This document shows, one piece after another, positions 1-8,625 of a stretch of 64,000 nucleotides of DNA (position 1 is its first letter; every line of letters begins with the position of its first letter). The stretch covers positions 35,445 to 99,444 of the forward strand of contig SKVJ01000032.1 in the NCBI GenBank assembly GCA_007129495.1. Reading direction: 5' to 3'. The notes below the pieces were generated by a model. The model was not told the origin of the DNA. It saw only the letters and a program-made list of their open reading frames with translations, and made no database searches. This DNA is from Dehalococcoidia bacterium. GTDB lineage: Bacteria > Chloroflexota > Dehalococcoidia > GIF9 > AB-539-J10. A program made the translations under genes and the position numbers.

Positions 1-1
1 A

Positions 2-268
2 TGGGTCTTCGGCGCAGACAAACTGCGTGCATACATCAATGAGACATCCGATTTCAAGATCGGGCCATGGTTTGATGTGATGGTGAAGTTCGTGGTACCC
101 GCTGGGCTTCTGTTTGTAGTCATATATGGCGGGTTCATGAGCGACATCCCCCAGTCATATGAGGGCTATCCTCGCTGGGCCAGCAACGCGATATGGGGCG
201 TTCTGGGAGTCACCCTCATATTGAGCTTCATACTTGGCTCCATGAAAACGCGGGGTCCTGTCGACTAG
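2..268 (+). CDS. Sodium:neurotransmitter symporter (NSS/SNF) family transporter, C-terminal part
   Basis: The window opens inside this gene. The frame is open from base 2 to the TAG at 266-268, leaving 88 residues. The visible part begins with a segment containing ADKLRAYINETSDFKIGPWF, which resembles the stretch before the last helices of NSS/SNF Na+ symporters. Two hydrophobic segments follow (around VPAGLLFVVIYGG and GVLGVTLILSFILG), then a short basic tail ending KTRGPVD. NSS proteins sit in the cytoplasmic membrane and import amino acids or osmolytes with Na+; the substrate cannot be told from this end. The ATG at 77 is an internal methionine, not the start. A MetS-like small subunit follows after 17 bases, which supports the family call. 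Confidence 0.8.
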   Translation, partial: WVFGADKLRAYINETSDFKIGPWFDVMVKFVVPAGLLFVVIYGGFMSDIPQSYEGYPRWASNAIWGVLGVTLILSFILGSMKTRGPVD

Positions 269-285
269 CAGGAGGTGATGCTGAG

Positions 286-396
286 ATGACGACTGAAGCA
301 ATCATAACAGCGGTGGTCTTCTGGGTGGTGTTCCTCGGCGGCCTGTCCTGGTGTTTCGCGAAATGGCGCGGGCACGGCGGAACTTGGGAAGACTAG
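286..396 (+). CDS. MetS-like small subunit of an NSS-family transporter
   Basis: A 36-residue protein whose ATG lies behind a strong Shine-Dalgarno (GGAGGTGATG, 271-280). It has one hydrophobic helix (ITAVVFWVVFLGGLSWCF) and a short charged tail (AKWRGHGGTWED). Tiny single-helix proteins like this are encoded directly after NSS symporters; in the corynebacterial MetPS methionine transporter the small subunit is needed for transport. Here it lies 17 bases after the symporter stop and just before a strong terminator, so the two form the end of one operon. The longer reading frame beginning at 193 overlaps the symporter and has no ribosome site, so it was not used. The call rests on size, topology and position, since proteins this short carry little sequence signal. 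Confidence 0.7.
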   Translation: MTTEAIITAVVFWVVFLGGLSWCFAKWRGHGGTWED

Positions 397-426
397 GCTC
401 ATTCAGGCAGCTGCCCGGAATATCGA

Positions 427-464
427 GGGGGTGGATGGATCCCTTCATCCACCCCCTTTCTTTT
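427..464 (+). terminator. Rho-independent terminator after the NSS symporter operon
   Basis: An 11-bp perfect stem (427-437 with 446-456, GGGGGTGGATG and its complement), extendable by a G-T pair, is followed by TTTCTTTT. Confidence 0.9.
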
Positions 465-594
465 CGCCCACGCGCCAGCACTCAACTTTTCCTGAAAACG
501 GGAACACTTACTCACACTTGAGAGGCGTGGTTCCAGCCTCTTTCCGAAGTCTGCGATGTCCGGTCGCGACATGCCGTTGGTGCGCGGTGGCCTA

Positions 595-603
595 TGGTAG
601 AAT
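595..603 (+). promoter_or_regulatory. Extended -10 promoter of thiE
   Basis: TGGTAGAAT at 595-603 ends only 9 bases before the thiE ATG at 613, so transcription would start about at the start codon (leaderless or nearly so). The -35 is weak (TTGGTG at 577, spacer 15). The same TGnTAnAAT box occurs before uvrA, acs, corA, the HAD gene and the ammonia-lyase gene. I see no TPP-riboswitch core in 465-612. Confidence 0.55.
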
Positions 604-612
604 GGCACGCGC

Positions 613-1671
613 ATGGACTCTCCAGTTCTTCGACTCGTCGATGCCAACCTGAACAGGGCTTCAGAAGGGCTCCGGGTTCTCGAAGACATCGCACGATTCG
701 TTACTGTTGATGACCGCCTGTCTAGGGACTTGAGGGCGATGCGTCATCGATTGGCGGAGCTTGCCCAGCCGTTTGGCATCCGGCTGCTGACTGCGCGTGA
801 TTCCGTTGCAGACGTGGGTAGAGAGTCCGGGGTGCGAGCGGAAGGCGAACGTACGTTGCTCTCGACGGTACGCGCCAACGCAAAGCGCGTGGAGGAGTCG
901 CTGCGTGTACTGGAAGAATTGGGCAGACTGCCCGAAATCAACGTGGCGCTTAATCCGTCAGATGCTGAAAAGCTCAGGTACGCGGTATATGACAACGAGA
1001 AGCACCTCTCCGGGCGAGTAGCTCGAACGCTTCGAGCGGGCATGATACGAGGGCTTTACGTTGTGATCGATCGTCAGGCTGCAGGGTCGCGTTCACTTGT
1101 GAAGCTGGCTTCGGACGCTATCGATGGCGGTGCGGGCGTCATTCAACTTCGTGACAAAGAGGGGGCACGGGGTGACGTCTACCATGTAGCGCTTGAGATG
1201 AACGCCGTCTGCATCGAGAAAAATGCTCTGTTCATCATCAATGACTATGCTGATATAACCCAGGCTGTTGGAGCTGCAGGAGTGCACATCGGTCAGCGTG
1301 ACCTCCCTCTTCCGGTCTTGCGGAAATTGCTCTCAATCGATACCATCGTCGGCGTCTCATGCGAGAACGCTGTGGATGTCAGTCGTGCGATAGAAGAAGG
1401 GGCGGACTACCTCGCCGTAGGTGCAATATTTCCAACGTCCCAGAAAGCGAACCATGTGCTGGTTGGGATAGAGTTCCTGCGATCGACTCGCGAATGCTGC
1501 GGATCCATTCCACTTGTCGCGATTGGAGGCATCGGTCCGAGTAATGCTAAGGCTGTGGTGGAGGCCGGCGCGGATGCAGTCGCAGTTATCGGTTCAGTGG
1601 TTATGCAGCCTGATCCCAAACAGGCTGCCGCAGATATGGTACTGGCGATCCAACGATCGGAGGAGCAATAA
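613..1671 (+). CDS. thiE: Thiamine-phosphate synthase with N-terminal extension domain
   Basis: 352 residues against about 210 for a plain ThiE. Residues 1-135 (LRLVDANLNRASEGLRVLED onwards) form the helical N-terminal domain seen in cyanobacterial and some other bacterial ThiE proteins. Residues from about 145 are the TIM-barrel ThiE, which couples HMP-pyrophosphate with thiazole phosphate in the cytosol. Family motifs are visible: GVIQLRDK, FIINDYADI, GVHIGQRDLP, ADYLAVGAIFPT and IPLVAIGGIGPSNA. The phosphate-binding stretch after FPT reads SQKANH rather than the usual TPTK, a modest divergence. The ATG at 613 is used because the N-terminal domain begins at once; it has no good Shine-Dalgarno and a -10 box 9 bases upstream. 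A translin gene follows after two bases and is probably cotranscribed. Confidence 0.9.
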   Translation: MDSPVLRLVDANLNRASEGLRVLEDIARFVTVDDRLSRDLRAMRHRLAELAQPFGIRLLTARDSVADVGRESGVRAEGERTLLSTVRANAKRVEESLRVLEELGRLPEINVALNPSDAEKLRYAVYDNEKHLSGRVARTLRAGMIRGLYVVIDRQAAGSRSLVKLASDAIDGGAGVIQLRDKEGARGDVYHVALEMNAVCIEKNALFIINDYADITQAVGAAGVHIGQRDLPLPVLRKLLSIDTIVGVSCENAVDVSRAIEEGADYLAVGAIFPTSQKANHVLVGIEFLRSTRECCGSIPLVAIGGIGPSNAKAVVEAGADAVAVIGSVVMQPDPKQAAADMVLAIQRSEEQ

Positions 1672-1673
1672 AG

Positions 1674-2315
1674 ATGGAGATGAGCAACGAGCGGCTCGAT
1701 GCGATATCAGTGTTGGCCCACGAGTACTTCTCCTTGCAGAATCAGGCACGTGAGCAAGCTCTGCCCTTGTGCAGGAAGATGATTCAGAACAGCGGAAATG
1801 CCATTCGCGCCGCTCACAGGCGAGATCCGGATGCCGCCAGGCAATTGCTCGAGTCGAATCGAGCACTCAATGGACAACTGCTTGCTGCTGTTGCTGAAAG
1901 CGATACGATGCGGAATGCAGGATTCATTCACGATGCGCAAAAGGAGTACGCTGAAGCCTCTATCACCTTTGCCTTGATCCAGAACATTGCTTTGCCGGAG
2001 GCTGATGCCCTGGGTGTCTCAACGCCGGCATATCTCAATGGTCTCGGTGAGACTGTGGGTGAACTGCGGCGATTCATTCTTGACAGCCTGAGGCGCGGAG
2101 ATACCTCCCGGTGTGAAGAACTCCTGGACACGATGGATGACATCTACGGCATCCTGATGGCCATGGACTATCCCGAAACGGTCACGCACGGGCTCAGACG
2201 GAACTCCGATGCCGCCCGCGGGATAATCGAGCGGACGCGGGGGGACCTGACGAATGCGCTGCGGCAGGATGCCCTTGAACAGCGATTGGCGGAGTTCGAG
2301 GGGCGAATATGTTGA
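1674..2315 (+). CDS. Translin family protein
   Basis: 213 residues, all-helical in appearance. The sequence resembles archaeal and bacterial translins along its length: an N-terminal helix region ending in AIRAAHRRDPDAARQLL, then FIHDAQKEYAEASITFALI, LGVSTPAYLNGLGETVGELR, LLDTMDDIYGILMAMDYP and THGLRRNSDAARGIIERTRG. Eukaryotic translin binds single-stranded nucleic acid and, with TRAX, forms the C3PO RNase. The role of bacterial members is not settled, and I cannot tell whether catalytic acidic residues are present. The start at 1674 has GGAGGAG (1659-1665) eight bases upstream, inside the end of thiE, so the pair is translationally close. A link with thiamine metabolism is not implied by known biology. 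Confidence 0.75.
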   Translation: MEMSNERLDAISVLAHEYFSLQNQAREQALPLCRKMIQNSGNAIRAAHRRDPDAARQLLESNRALNGQLLAAVAESDTMRNAGFIHDAQKEYAEASITFALIQNIALPEADALGVSTPAYLNGLGETVGELRRFILDSLRRGDTSRCEELLDTMDDIYGILMAMDYPETVTHGLRRNSDAARGIIERTRGDLTNALRQDALEQRLAEFEGRIC

Positions 2316-2340
2316 CAAATCGAAGTGCTCTGCCTAAAGT
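2312..2340 (+). promoter_or_regulatory. Promoter of hppA
   Basis: TTGACA (2312-2317), 17-base spacer, TAAAGT (2335-2340). It overlaps the end of the translin gene. The leader would run from about 2347 to 2432 and contains a hairpin. Confidence 0.6.
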
Positions 2341-2376
2341 GTACGAACGTAATGTCTCGAACGTGATACGTGGAAT

Positions 2377-2406
2377 AAGGCGCTCAGGTCGATGATGCGC
2401 CTTTTC
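2377..2406 (+). terminator. Hairpin in the hppA leader, terminator-like
   Basis: A 7-bp stem AAGGCGC (2377-2383) with GCGCCTT (2397-2403) and a 13-base loop, followed by TTCTC. It lies between the hppA promoter and the hppA ribosome site, so it could end thiE-translin readthrough or attenuate hppA. Confidence 0.4.
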
Positions 2407-2432
2407 TCATGTACGTTAAGGAGGACGTTTAT

Positions 2433-4493
2433 ATGAATCTGATGTGGCTGAGTGTGATTGCCGGTATTCTGGGCTTCGGCGCGGTGGCGTACTTCACCCG
2501 GTACGTGCTTGCGCAGGACGAGGGGTCTGAAGCGGTGCGGGAAGTCTCTGCTGCCATCCGGGAAGGCGCCATGGCTTTTCTGAGGCGGGAATACCAGAGC
2601 CTTGCTGTTGTTATCGTGATCATCACGATCATACTGCTGGTAGTGCCTGAACTTGGCTGGAGGGTAGCGGTTGCCTTTGTCTTCGGAGCATTGTGTTCCA
2701 TGGGAGCAGGGTTCGCCGGAATGAACATGGCGACCAGGGCCAACGGCCGGACGTGTGCCGCCGCGGCACATAGTCTGGATCAGGGGCTTCGTGTCGCTTT
2801 CCGCGGTGGCGCGGTCATGGGGCTGACGGTGGTCAGCATTGGCATTCTGGGCGTGGTAATTCTGTATTTCCTCTGGCACGACGATCCTGCCTTCCTCGCC
2901 GTGATACCCGCCTATGGTACAGGCGCATCACTCGTCGCCCTTTTCGGAAGGGTCGGTGGCGGGATTTTCACCAAGGGAGCAGACGCGGGATCTGATCTCG
3001 TCGGCAAGGTCGAAGCAGGCATCCCTGAGGACGACCCACGCAATGCGGCTGTTGTCGCAGATAACGTTGGAGATAACGTCGGCGATGTTGCAGGAATGGG
3101 CGCCGACCTGTTCGAGACCTATGTGCAGTCCATCATCGCCACCATGACACTCTCGGTGGTGGTGGTAGGTCTGGGCATCGCTGGCGATCATGAGACTGCG
3201 TGGCTGATACCAATGCTCATCGCGGCTGGCGGCATTCTGGCATCCATCATCGGCTGCTTCGTAGTGAGGGTCGGAGAGACTGTCGATATGGGTAAGCTTC
3301 TTGGGGCTCTACGGAGAGGGACCGTGACCGCCTCCATACTCACGGCGATATTTGCCTTCCTGATCATCCACTTCCTCGATGCAAGCATCGGCCTTTTCTG
3401 GGCGATGCTCGCGGGTCTCATTGCGGGCGTGCTGATCGGAGAAAGCACGAGCTATTTCACCTCATATGAGTTCAAGCCGACCAAGGGCATCGCTGAGGCG
3501 TCGGCGTCGGGCGCGGGCGCTACCATCATCCAGGGCTTCTCCGTGGGCATGATGAGTGTCTGGCCTGCAGTTCTTCTTATTGTTGGCGCCATAATTGCGG
3601 CCTTCTATTTCGGCAGCTTCTATGGTGTTGCTCTCGGAGCCGTAGGAATGCTGTCGACGTTAGGTGTGACGCTCGCTACGGACGCCTATGGTCCGGTGGC
3701 TGATAATGCTGGCGGTATTACTACCATGACCGGACAGCCTCCGGAAGTGCGCGAGCGTACAGATGCATTGGACTCTTTGGGTAATACCACCGCCGCAACG
3801 GGGAAGGGATTTGCGATCGGTGCCGCAGCATTGAACTCTCTGGGACTCATCCTTTCCTATGCCATTGCCGTCGGGATCGTGACGATTGCCGGAGGTTCGA
3901 TTCAGACCACCGATCCTGGTGCTCTGAGCCTGCTGAGCGCACCAGTGCTGATTGGCGTGCTACTGGGAGCTTTGATGCCGCCTGTGTTCTGCGCAATGAC
4001 GATGCAGTCCGTCGCAATCACGACTGAGGCCATTATTGCAGAGGTACGTCGGCAGTGGCGTGAGATTCCAGGCTTGATGCAGGGCACGAGCAAACCCCAG
4101 TACGGCCTGGTGGTTGACATCTGCACCAAGGCGGCGTTGCGTGCCATGCTCGCACCTTCAATCATGGCCATTGTGGCTCCAGTGATTGTGGGCGTGGTTC
4201 TTGGCAAGTATGCGCTTGCGGGATTCCTGGTGGGGGCCGTTGTCACTGGCTTCATAATGGCAGTAATGCTTAACAACGCCGGAGGAGCCTGGGACAATGC
4301 CAAGAAGTTTATTGAGGCCGGAATGCACGGAGGCAAGGGTTCCGACGCTCACAAGGCAGCAGTGGTCGGCGATACAGCCGGTGATCCCATGAAGGATACT
4401 GCCGGTCCGTCGCTCAATATCATGCTGAAACTGATGTCGGTTATTGCGCTTATGCTTGCGCCCGTCCTTACTCAGTTCACCGGTATCATCTAG
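2433..4493 (+). CDS. hppA: K+-stimulated membrane-bound ion-translocating pyrophosphatase
   Basis: 686 residues with about 16 membrane helices, the usual length for bacterial H+/Na+-PPases. The enzyme hydrolyses cytosolic PPi and pumps H+ or Na+ outward. Active-site motifs are intact: DAGSDLVGKVEAGIPEDDPR, NVGDNVGDVAGMGADLFETY, NNAGGAWDNAKKFIE and GDTAGDPMKDTAGPS. The stretch GNTTAATGKGFAIG has Ala where K+-independent enzymes carry Lys (GNTTKA), which puts this one in the K+-dependent class. Whether it pumps Na+ or H+ I cannot decide by eye. The start at 2433 follows AAGGAGG (2418-2424); the in-frame ATG at 2409 lies upstream of that ribosome site. The gene is followed by a strong terminator and is probably monocistronic. 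Confidence 0.95.
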   Translation: MNLMWLSVIAGILGFGAVAYFTRYVLAQDEGSEAVREVSAAIREGAMAFLRREYQSLAVVIVIITIILLVVPELGWRVAVAFVFGALCSMGAGFAGMNMATRANGRTCAAAAHSLDQGLRVAFRGGAVMGLTVVSIGILGVVILYFLWHDDPAFLAVIPAYGTGASLVALFGRVGGGIFTKGADAGSDLVGKVEAGIPEDDPRNAAVVADNVGDNVGDVAGMGADLFETYVQSIIATMTLSVVVVGLGIAGDHETAWLIPMLIAAGGILASIIGCFVVRVGETVDMGKLLGALRRGTVTASILTAIFAFLIIHFLDASIGLFWAMLAGLIAGVLIGESTSYFTSYEFKPTKGIAEASASGAGATIIQGFSVGMMSVWPAVLLIVGAIIAAFYFGSFYGVALGAVGMLSTLGVTLATDAYGPVADNAGGITTMTGQPPEVRERTDALDSLGNTTAATGKGFAIGAAALNSLGLILSYAIAVGIVTIAGGSIQTTDPGALSLLSAPVLIGVLLGALMPPVFCAMTMQSVAITTEAIIAEVRRQWREIPGLMQGTSKPQYGLVVDICTKAALRAMLAPSIMAIVAPVIVGVVLGKYALAGFLVGAVVTGFIMAVMLNNAGGAWDNAKKFIEAGMHGGKGSDAHKAAVVGDTAGDPMKDTAGPSLNIMLKLMSVIALMLAPVLTQFTGII

Positions 4494-4517
4494 TTGTATT
4501 CCATCTCTCCAGCGCAG

Positions 4518-4555
4518 CAAGAGGGCGCTCGGTCCGAGCGCCCTCTTGCCTTTCG
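4518..4555 (+). terminator. Terminator after hppA
   Basis: Perfect 14-bp stem (4518-4531 with 4535-4548) and a 3-base loop, followed by CCTTTC. The U-tract is short. Confidence 0.8.
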
Positions 4556-4580
4556 GCAGACATGCGTGAGAGAACTTCCT

Positions 4581-4610
4581 TTGTTGCCCTGTTTGACCCG
4601 GTGCTACAAT
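4581..4610 (+). promoter_or_regulatory. Promoter of uvrA
   Basis: TTGTTG (4581-4586), 18-base spacer, extended -10 TGCTACAAT (4602-4610). Only 10 bases separate it from the uvrA ATG, so a leader of a few bases or none is expected. No LexA-type operator was recognised. Confidence 0.6.
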
Positions 4611-4620
4611 CACTGAGGCA

Positions 4621-7476
4621 ATGGCAGACGCGATAGTTGTGAGAGGTGCGCGTGAGCATAACCTCAAGAACATAGATGTGACTATTCCCCGTGGAAAACT
4701 TGTGGTTATCACGGGTGTGTCCGGTTCCGGCAAGAGTTCCCTGGCATTCGACACAATATATGCCGAAGGGCAGCGGCGATACGTCGAATCACTGTCGGCA
4801 TACGCCCGTCAATTTCTCGGGCAGATGCAGAAACCGGATGTCGACTATATTGAGGGATTGAGTCCCGCTATTTCTATCGACCAGAAGGGACCAAGCCATA
4901 ATCCCCGCTCAACGGTAGGGACTGTTACAGAGATATATGACTATCTTCGGCTCCTATTTGCCCGTATCGGCCATCCGCACTGTCCCAGTTGTGGAAGGGA
5001 GATTCAACGACAGACGGTCCAGCAGATCGTCGACTCGGTGACTTCGCTTCCCATTGGAAGCAGGATCATCATTCTGTCCCCGCTGGTGAAGGATCGCAAG
5101 GGTGAGCACCAGCAGGTGTTTCATGATCTGCGTAAGAGTGGGTTCGTCCGCGTAAGGGTCGATGGCGAGGTGTGGGACCTCTCTGAGGAATTCGACCTTG
5201 AACGAAACAGGAAGCATACGATTGAGGCGGTTGTGGACAGGCTCATCGTGTCGGGCGAAGAGGGTGCGACCAGGCTGGCCGATTCTGTTGAAACCGCTCT
5301 GAAGCTAGGCTCCGGCGTCGTGCTGATCAAAGTGCTTGATGGAGACGAGATGCTGTTCTCCGAACACTTCGCCTGCGTGTATTGTGGTATCAGCATCGGT
5401 GAGATAGAACCGCGTACTTTCAGCTTCAACAATCCGCATGGCGCATGTCCTGTCTGCACGGGACTGGGATTGAAATGGGAGATCGACCCAAGTCTGGTTG
5501 TGCCCAATCGCGAGTTGTCCATCTACGAGGGAGCAGTGTTCCCGTGGTCCAGAAACGGCGCTATGTCGGTGTGGTATACCAGCATGCTGGAATCAGTTGC
5601 ACTGAGAGACGGGTTCTCGCTCTCGAAGCCGCTGTGCGATCTGTCCGCAGATCAGGTGAATACCATACTTTACGGAGATCATCGTGGCCCGGTACTGGCT
5701 ACCTACGATGGCAGAAACGGGCTGGTTCAGCGATATACCCGGTTTGAGGGAGTCATCCCGAATCTCGAGCGTCGTTTTCGTGAGACCGATTCCGATGCGA
5801 TGAGGGCAGAGATCAGCCGGTATATGGCGTCGCATCCGTGCGCCGCCTGTGGCGGAAAGCGATTGAAACCGGAGTCGCTTGCGGTAAAGATAGCCGGACT
5901 GAACATCATGGACGTGGCTGAGAAGTCGGTTCTATCGGCGCTGCAGTGGTCGGAACTCCTGCCACAATCGCTCTCATCCCGCGAGTTTACAATTGCGAGG
6001 CAGGTGCTGAAGGAGATAGAGAGCAGGCTCGGCTTTCTTCGAGACATCGGGCTGGACTACATCACGATAAACAGGACGTCCTCCACGCTAAGCGGTGGAG
6101 AAGCCCAACGCATCCACCTCGCTACTCAGATTGGAAGTGGGCTCACCGGGGTACTGTATGTATGCGATGAACCCACTGTCGGTCTGCACCCGGCGGATGA
6201 TTCCCGCCTTATCACGACGCTCAAACGTTTGCGAGACCTTGATAACACGGTGCTGGTCGTCGAACATGACGAAGCAATGATGAGAGCAGCCGACCATGTG
6301 ATTGATATCGGCCCGGGCGCAGGAAAGAGCGGCGGCTGTGTGGTAGCCACCGGAATGATCGATGACATTATGGCATGTGAGGAGTCTTCGACGGGAACAT
6401 ACCTGAGTGGCAGGCAGCGCATTCCTATGCCGCAGCTACGACGCGCCGGAAACGGCAAGAGCATTGTGGTGCGAGGAGCTCGTGAGAATAATCTCAAGAA
6501 CATTGACGTTGCGATTCCGCTGGGGAAGTTCGTCTGTGTGACGGGAGTCTCGGGCTCCGGCAAGAGCACCCTTGTCAATGAAGTCCTGTACAAACGCCTC
6601 GCAAGGAACCTCTATCGCGCGAAAGAGAAGCCTGGTACCTGTGATTCCATAGAAGGGCTGGCATATATCGACAAAGTGGTGGATATAGACCAGTCGCCGA
6701 TAGGCAGAACACCGCGAAGCAACCCGGTCACGTATACCGGCACATTCACGCCGATAAGGGAAGTCTTTGCGCAGGTGCCGGAGTCGCGGGCACGGGGCTA
6801 TGCACCTGGACGGTTCTCGTTCAATGTGAAAGGCGGGCGGTGTGAGGCATGCCAGGGAGCAGGTCTCGTTCAGATTGAGATGCAATTCCTGTCCGATGTG
6901 ACTGTTCCCTGCGAAGTGTGTAGCGGCCGTCGCTATAACCGTGAAGCTCTCGAGGTACGATTCAAGGGGAAGACGATCGCCGATGTTCTCGACATGACGG
7001 TAGAAGAGGCACTCGTGTTCTTCGCTAATATTCCGCCGATCAGGCGCAAACTGGAGACGCTTCGGGACGTGGGGCTGGGTTATATTCACCTGGGCCAACC
7101 TGCACCCACGCTATCCGGAGGAGAAGCGCAACGAGTGAAGCTGGCGACTGAACTGTCGAAGCGCTCAACTGGAAATACGCTGTACATCCTTGATGAACCT
7201 ACGACCGGACTTGCTTTCGCCGATGTTGATTGCCTGCTACGCGTACTGCAGCGACTCGTTGATAATGGCAACACGATGCTTGTGATCGAGCATCACGTTG
7301 ATGTGATGAAGAACGCGGATTGGATTCTCGACCTCGGCCCGGGGGCAGGTGATGAGGGCGGATGGCTTGTGACGGCTGGAACACCTGAGAAGGTGGCGAG
7401 TGATCCTGAATCAGTGACCGGACATTATCTGAAGCCAATTCTTGTCCGGGAGAATGGACATGTCGTTGCGTCGTGA
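4621..7476 (+). CDS. uvrA: Excinuclease ABC subunit A
   Basis: 951 residues, full length for the damage-recognition ATPase of nucleotide excision repair, which loads UvrB on DNA lesions. Two ABC modules are present. The first has Walker [10 protein letters not shown] near residue 32, signature [19 protein letters not shown] and Walker [14 protein letters not shown]. The second has Walker [10 protein letters not shown] near 640, [15 protein letters not shown] and [13 protein letters not shown]. Zinc-binding cysteines occur as CPSCGRE, CVYCG with CPVCTGLG, and CEACQGAG with CEVCSGRR. Two family-conserved positions differ: TTGLAFAD replaces the usual TTGLHFAD, and IEHHVDVM replaces IEHNLDV. The start is set by conserved [18 protein letters not shown]. 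There is no strong Shine-Dalgarno; a -10 box lies 10 bases upstream, suggesting a near-leaderless mRNA. Confidence 0.97.
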   Translation: MADAIVVRGAREHNLKNIDVTIPRGKLVVITGVSGSGKSSLAFDTIYAEGQRRYVESLSAYARQFLGQMQKPDVDYIEGLSPAISIDQKGPSHNPRSTVGTVTEIYDYLRLLFARIGHPHCPSCGREIQRQTVQQIVDSVTSLPIGSRIIILSPLVKDRKGEHQQVFHDLRKSGFVRVRVDGEVWDLSEEFDLERNRKHTIEAVVDRLIVSGEEGATRLADSVETALKLGSGVVLIKVLDGDEMLFSEHFACVYCGISIGEIEPRTFSFNNPHGACPVCTGLGLKWEIDPSLVVPNRELSIYEGAVFPWSRNGAMSVWYTSMLESVALRDGFSLSKPLCDLSADQVNTILYGDHRGPVLATYDGRNGLVQRYTRFEGVIPNLERRFRETDSDAMRAEISRYMASHPCAACGGKRLKPESLAVKIAGLNIMDVAEKSVLSALQWSELLPQSLSSREFTIARQVLKEIESRLGFLRDIGLDYITINRTSSTLSGGEAQRIHLATQIGSGLTGVLYVCDEPTVGLHPADDSRLITTLKRLRDLDNTVLVVEHDEAMMRAADHVIDIGPGAGKSGGCVVATGMIDDIMACEESSTGTYLSGRQRIPMPQLRRAGNGKSIVVRGARENNLKNIDVAIPLGKFVCVTGVSGSGKSTLVNEVLYKRLARNLYRAKEKPGTCDSIEGLAYIDKVVDIDQSPIGRTPRSNPVTYTGTFTPIREVFAQVPESRARGYAPGRFSFNVKGGRCEACQGAGLVQIEMQFLSDVTVPCEVCSGRRYNREALEVRFKGKTIADVLDMTVEEALVFFANIPPIRRKLETLRDVGLGYIHLGQPAPTLSGGEAQRVKLATELSKRSTGNTLYILDEPTTGLAFADVDCLLRVLQRLVDNGNTMLVIEHHVDVMKNADWILDLGPGAGDEGGWLVTAGTPEKVASDPESVTGHYLKPILVRENGHVVAS

Positions 7477-7922
7477 TGTGGCGTACCCGTATGCCTGTCA
7501 TCGGCATACTGTGCTGAGGTTTGAACTCCGGGGGAGCACGCACGGAACGGGAGGCTCTCGATTCGGCCCCCGAGTCAGCGAATTCGATCGGCTGCATTGA
7601 CGAGACGATACGGCCGACTCCTATCGGATCGGCTGACGTTCGTGCCTTGCGAGCCGCCAGACCTGATTTTGCCCTTCGATAACGTTATGCGCTCCATATT
7701 GCGAAGGTTGAGGTACGCGTGCCTGGGCTCTCTGGCAAAAATGCGCCCGGGACTCACATGCACATCTGACTGCCGGTATACGGCAGATTAACCGGGTAGC
7801 TGATACGGCGAGTAGGGTGAGGGGCTGGCGCGGACGCACTTCTTTGAAGCGAATCGTGAATGAGATCGGCAATGCGAGAAGGGCGAGGGGTCGAGGCTGT
7901 GCAAGGAGGACCAACGTATCGG
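7477..7922. other. Intergenic region between convergent uvrA and HAD gene
   Basis: 446 bases with no convincing gene. Short frames on both strands lack ribosome sites and read as low-information Arg/Leu-rich sequence. One small hairpin (CTGCCG with CGGCAG, near 7770-7790) has no U-tract. It may hold decayed sequence or an unrecognised small RNA. Confidence 0.4.
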
Positions 7923-8558
7923 CTAGCGTGAACCGAGAGTCGTGACCACGTCCGAAAGGTCGTCGAAAGGAATGCACGAGAGTCCATGCTTCTGGTAGTA
8001 GTTGAGCAACTCACCCGTGGCAAATACCATGTGCGCATGTCGGGACGCATACGAATCCGAAGTGCCATTGCCAACATAGATGACCCGGTATCCTTCGCTC
8101 AGGTAATGCTTGATGTGTGCTTCCTTAAACCCATCCTGGAGGACCGTACCATCAGGAGCGATATACTGCACTTGGACCCCCTCCGGGAGGAACGCATTTG
8201 TTGCTGCACGAACCTCTATGCCCTTGATGCCCAGTGACCGTAAGACGGCCTCAATGTAGAATTGCAATCCGTTGCTGACTATCACGAATCGGAAACCACG
8301 GTAATTACAGTAGTCGAGCAACTCCCTGAATCCGGGCCTGATGCGGACATTCTCATCAAGCGTTTCCAGCAGTGTGGCCTCGTCCTGCTTGATCATGGCG
8401 AAGGCTCGTGTATTGAACTCGCCGACCGTGATTCTACCCTCTTTGTACTGCTCGAGTATCGAACGCCAGTCACCTTCAGCATGGGCGTCAAGAAGGTAGA
8501 AGCTTGCGTCGTCTTCTGTGATGGTACCGTCAAAATCGCACTGAACGAGTGTCTTCAT
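7923..8558 (-). CDS. HAD-IB family phosphatase, MtnX-like
   Basis: 211 residues from the start used (MKTLVQCDFDGT). HAD motifs in order: I DFDGT near residue 8, II FVIVSNG near 100, III lysine in FKEAHIKHYL near 150, IV VGNGTSDSYASRHA near 170. Spacing and sequence fit the MtnX/phosphoserine-phosphatase-like HAD-IB group, cytosolic small-molecule phosphatases; MtnX itself acts in methionine salvage. No other methionine-salvage gene is nearby, so the substrate stays open. Motif IV reads GNGTSD where GDGxSD is usual, so one metal-binding acid is replaced by Asn and activity could be reduced. The frame extends upstream to 8603, but the family start is at 8558 and the -10 box overlaps the upstream part. 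It lies downstream of xth on the same strand, though with its own promoter. Confidence 0.75.
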   Translation of the reverse strand: MKTLVQCDFDGTITEDDASFYLLDAHAEGDWRSILEQYKEGRITVGEFNTRAFAMIKQDEATLLETLDENVRIRPGFRELLDYCNYRGFRFVIVSNGLQFYIEAVLRSLGIKGIEVRAATNAFLPEGVQVQYIAPDGTVLQDGFKEAHIKHYLSEGYRVIYVGNGTSDSYASRHAHMVFATGELLNYYQKHGLSCIPFDDLSDVVTTLGSR

Positions 8559-8601
8559 TGTGACAATGATGAGGCCCATCTCGTGCGACGGGCCAGAAGG
8601 C

Positions 8602-8610
8602 ATTGTAGCA
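8602..8610 (-). promoter_or_regulatory. Extended -10 box before the HAD phosphatase gene
   Basis: TGCTACAAT read on the minus strand, identical to the uvrA and acs boxes, about 43 bases upstream of the chosen start. No clear -35. Confidence 0.4.
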
Positions 8611-8625
8611 TACGTCGCGCGAGGC

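Noticed and set aside
465..612. TPP riboswitch upstream of thiE
   Set aside because: None of the conserved THI-box segments is recognisable; a small GAGAGGC/GCCTCTT hairpin alone is not enough.
7621..7977. 118-codon minus-strand frame in the uvrA-HAD gap
   Set aside because: No ribosome site, low-complexity Arg/Leu composition, and it overlaps the 3' end of the HAD gene in another frame.
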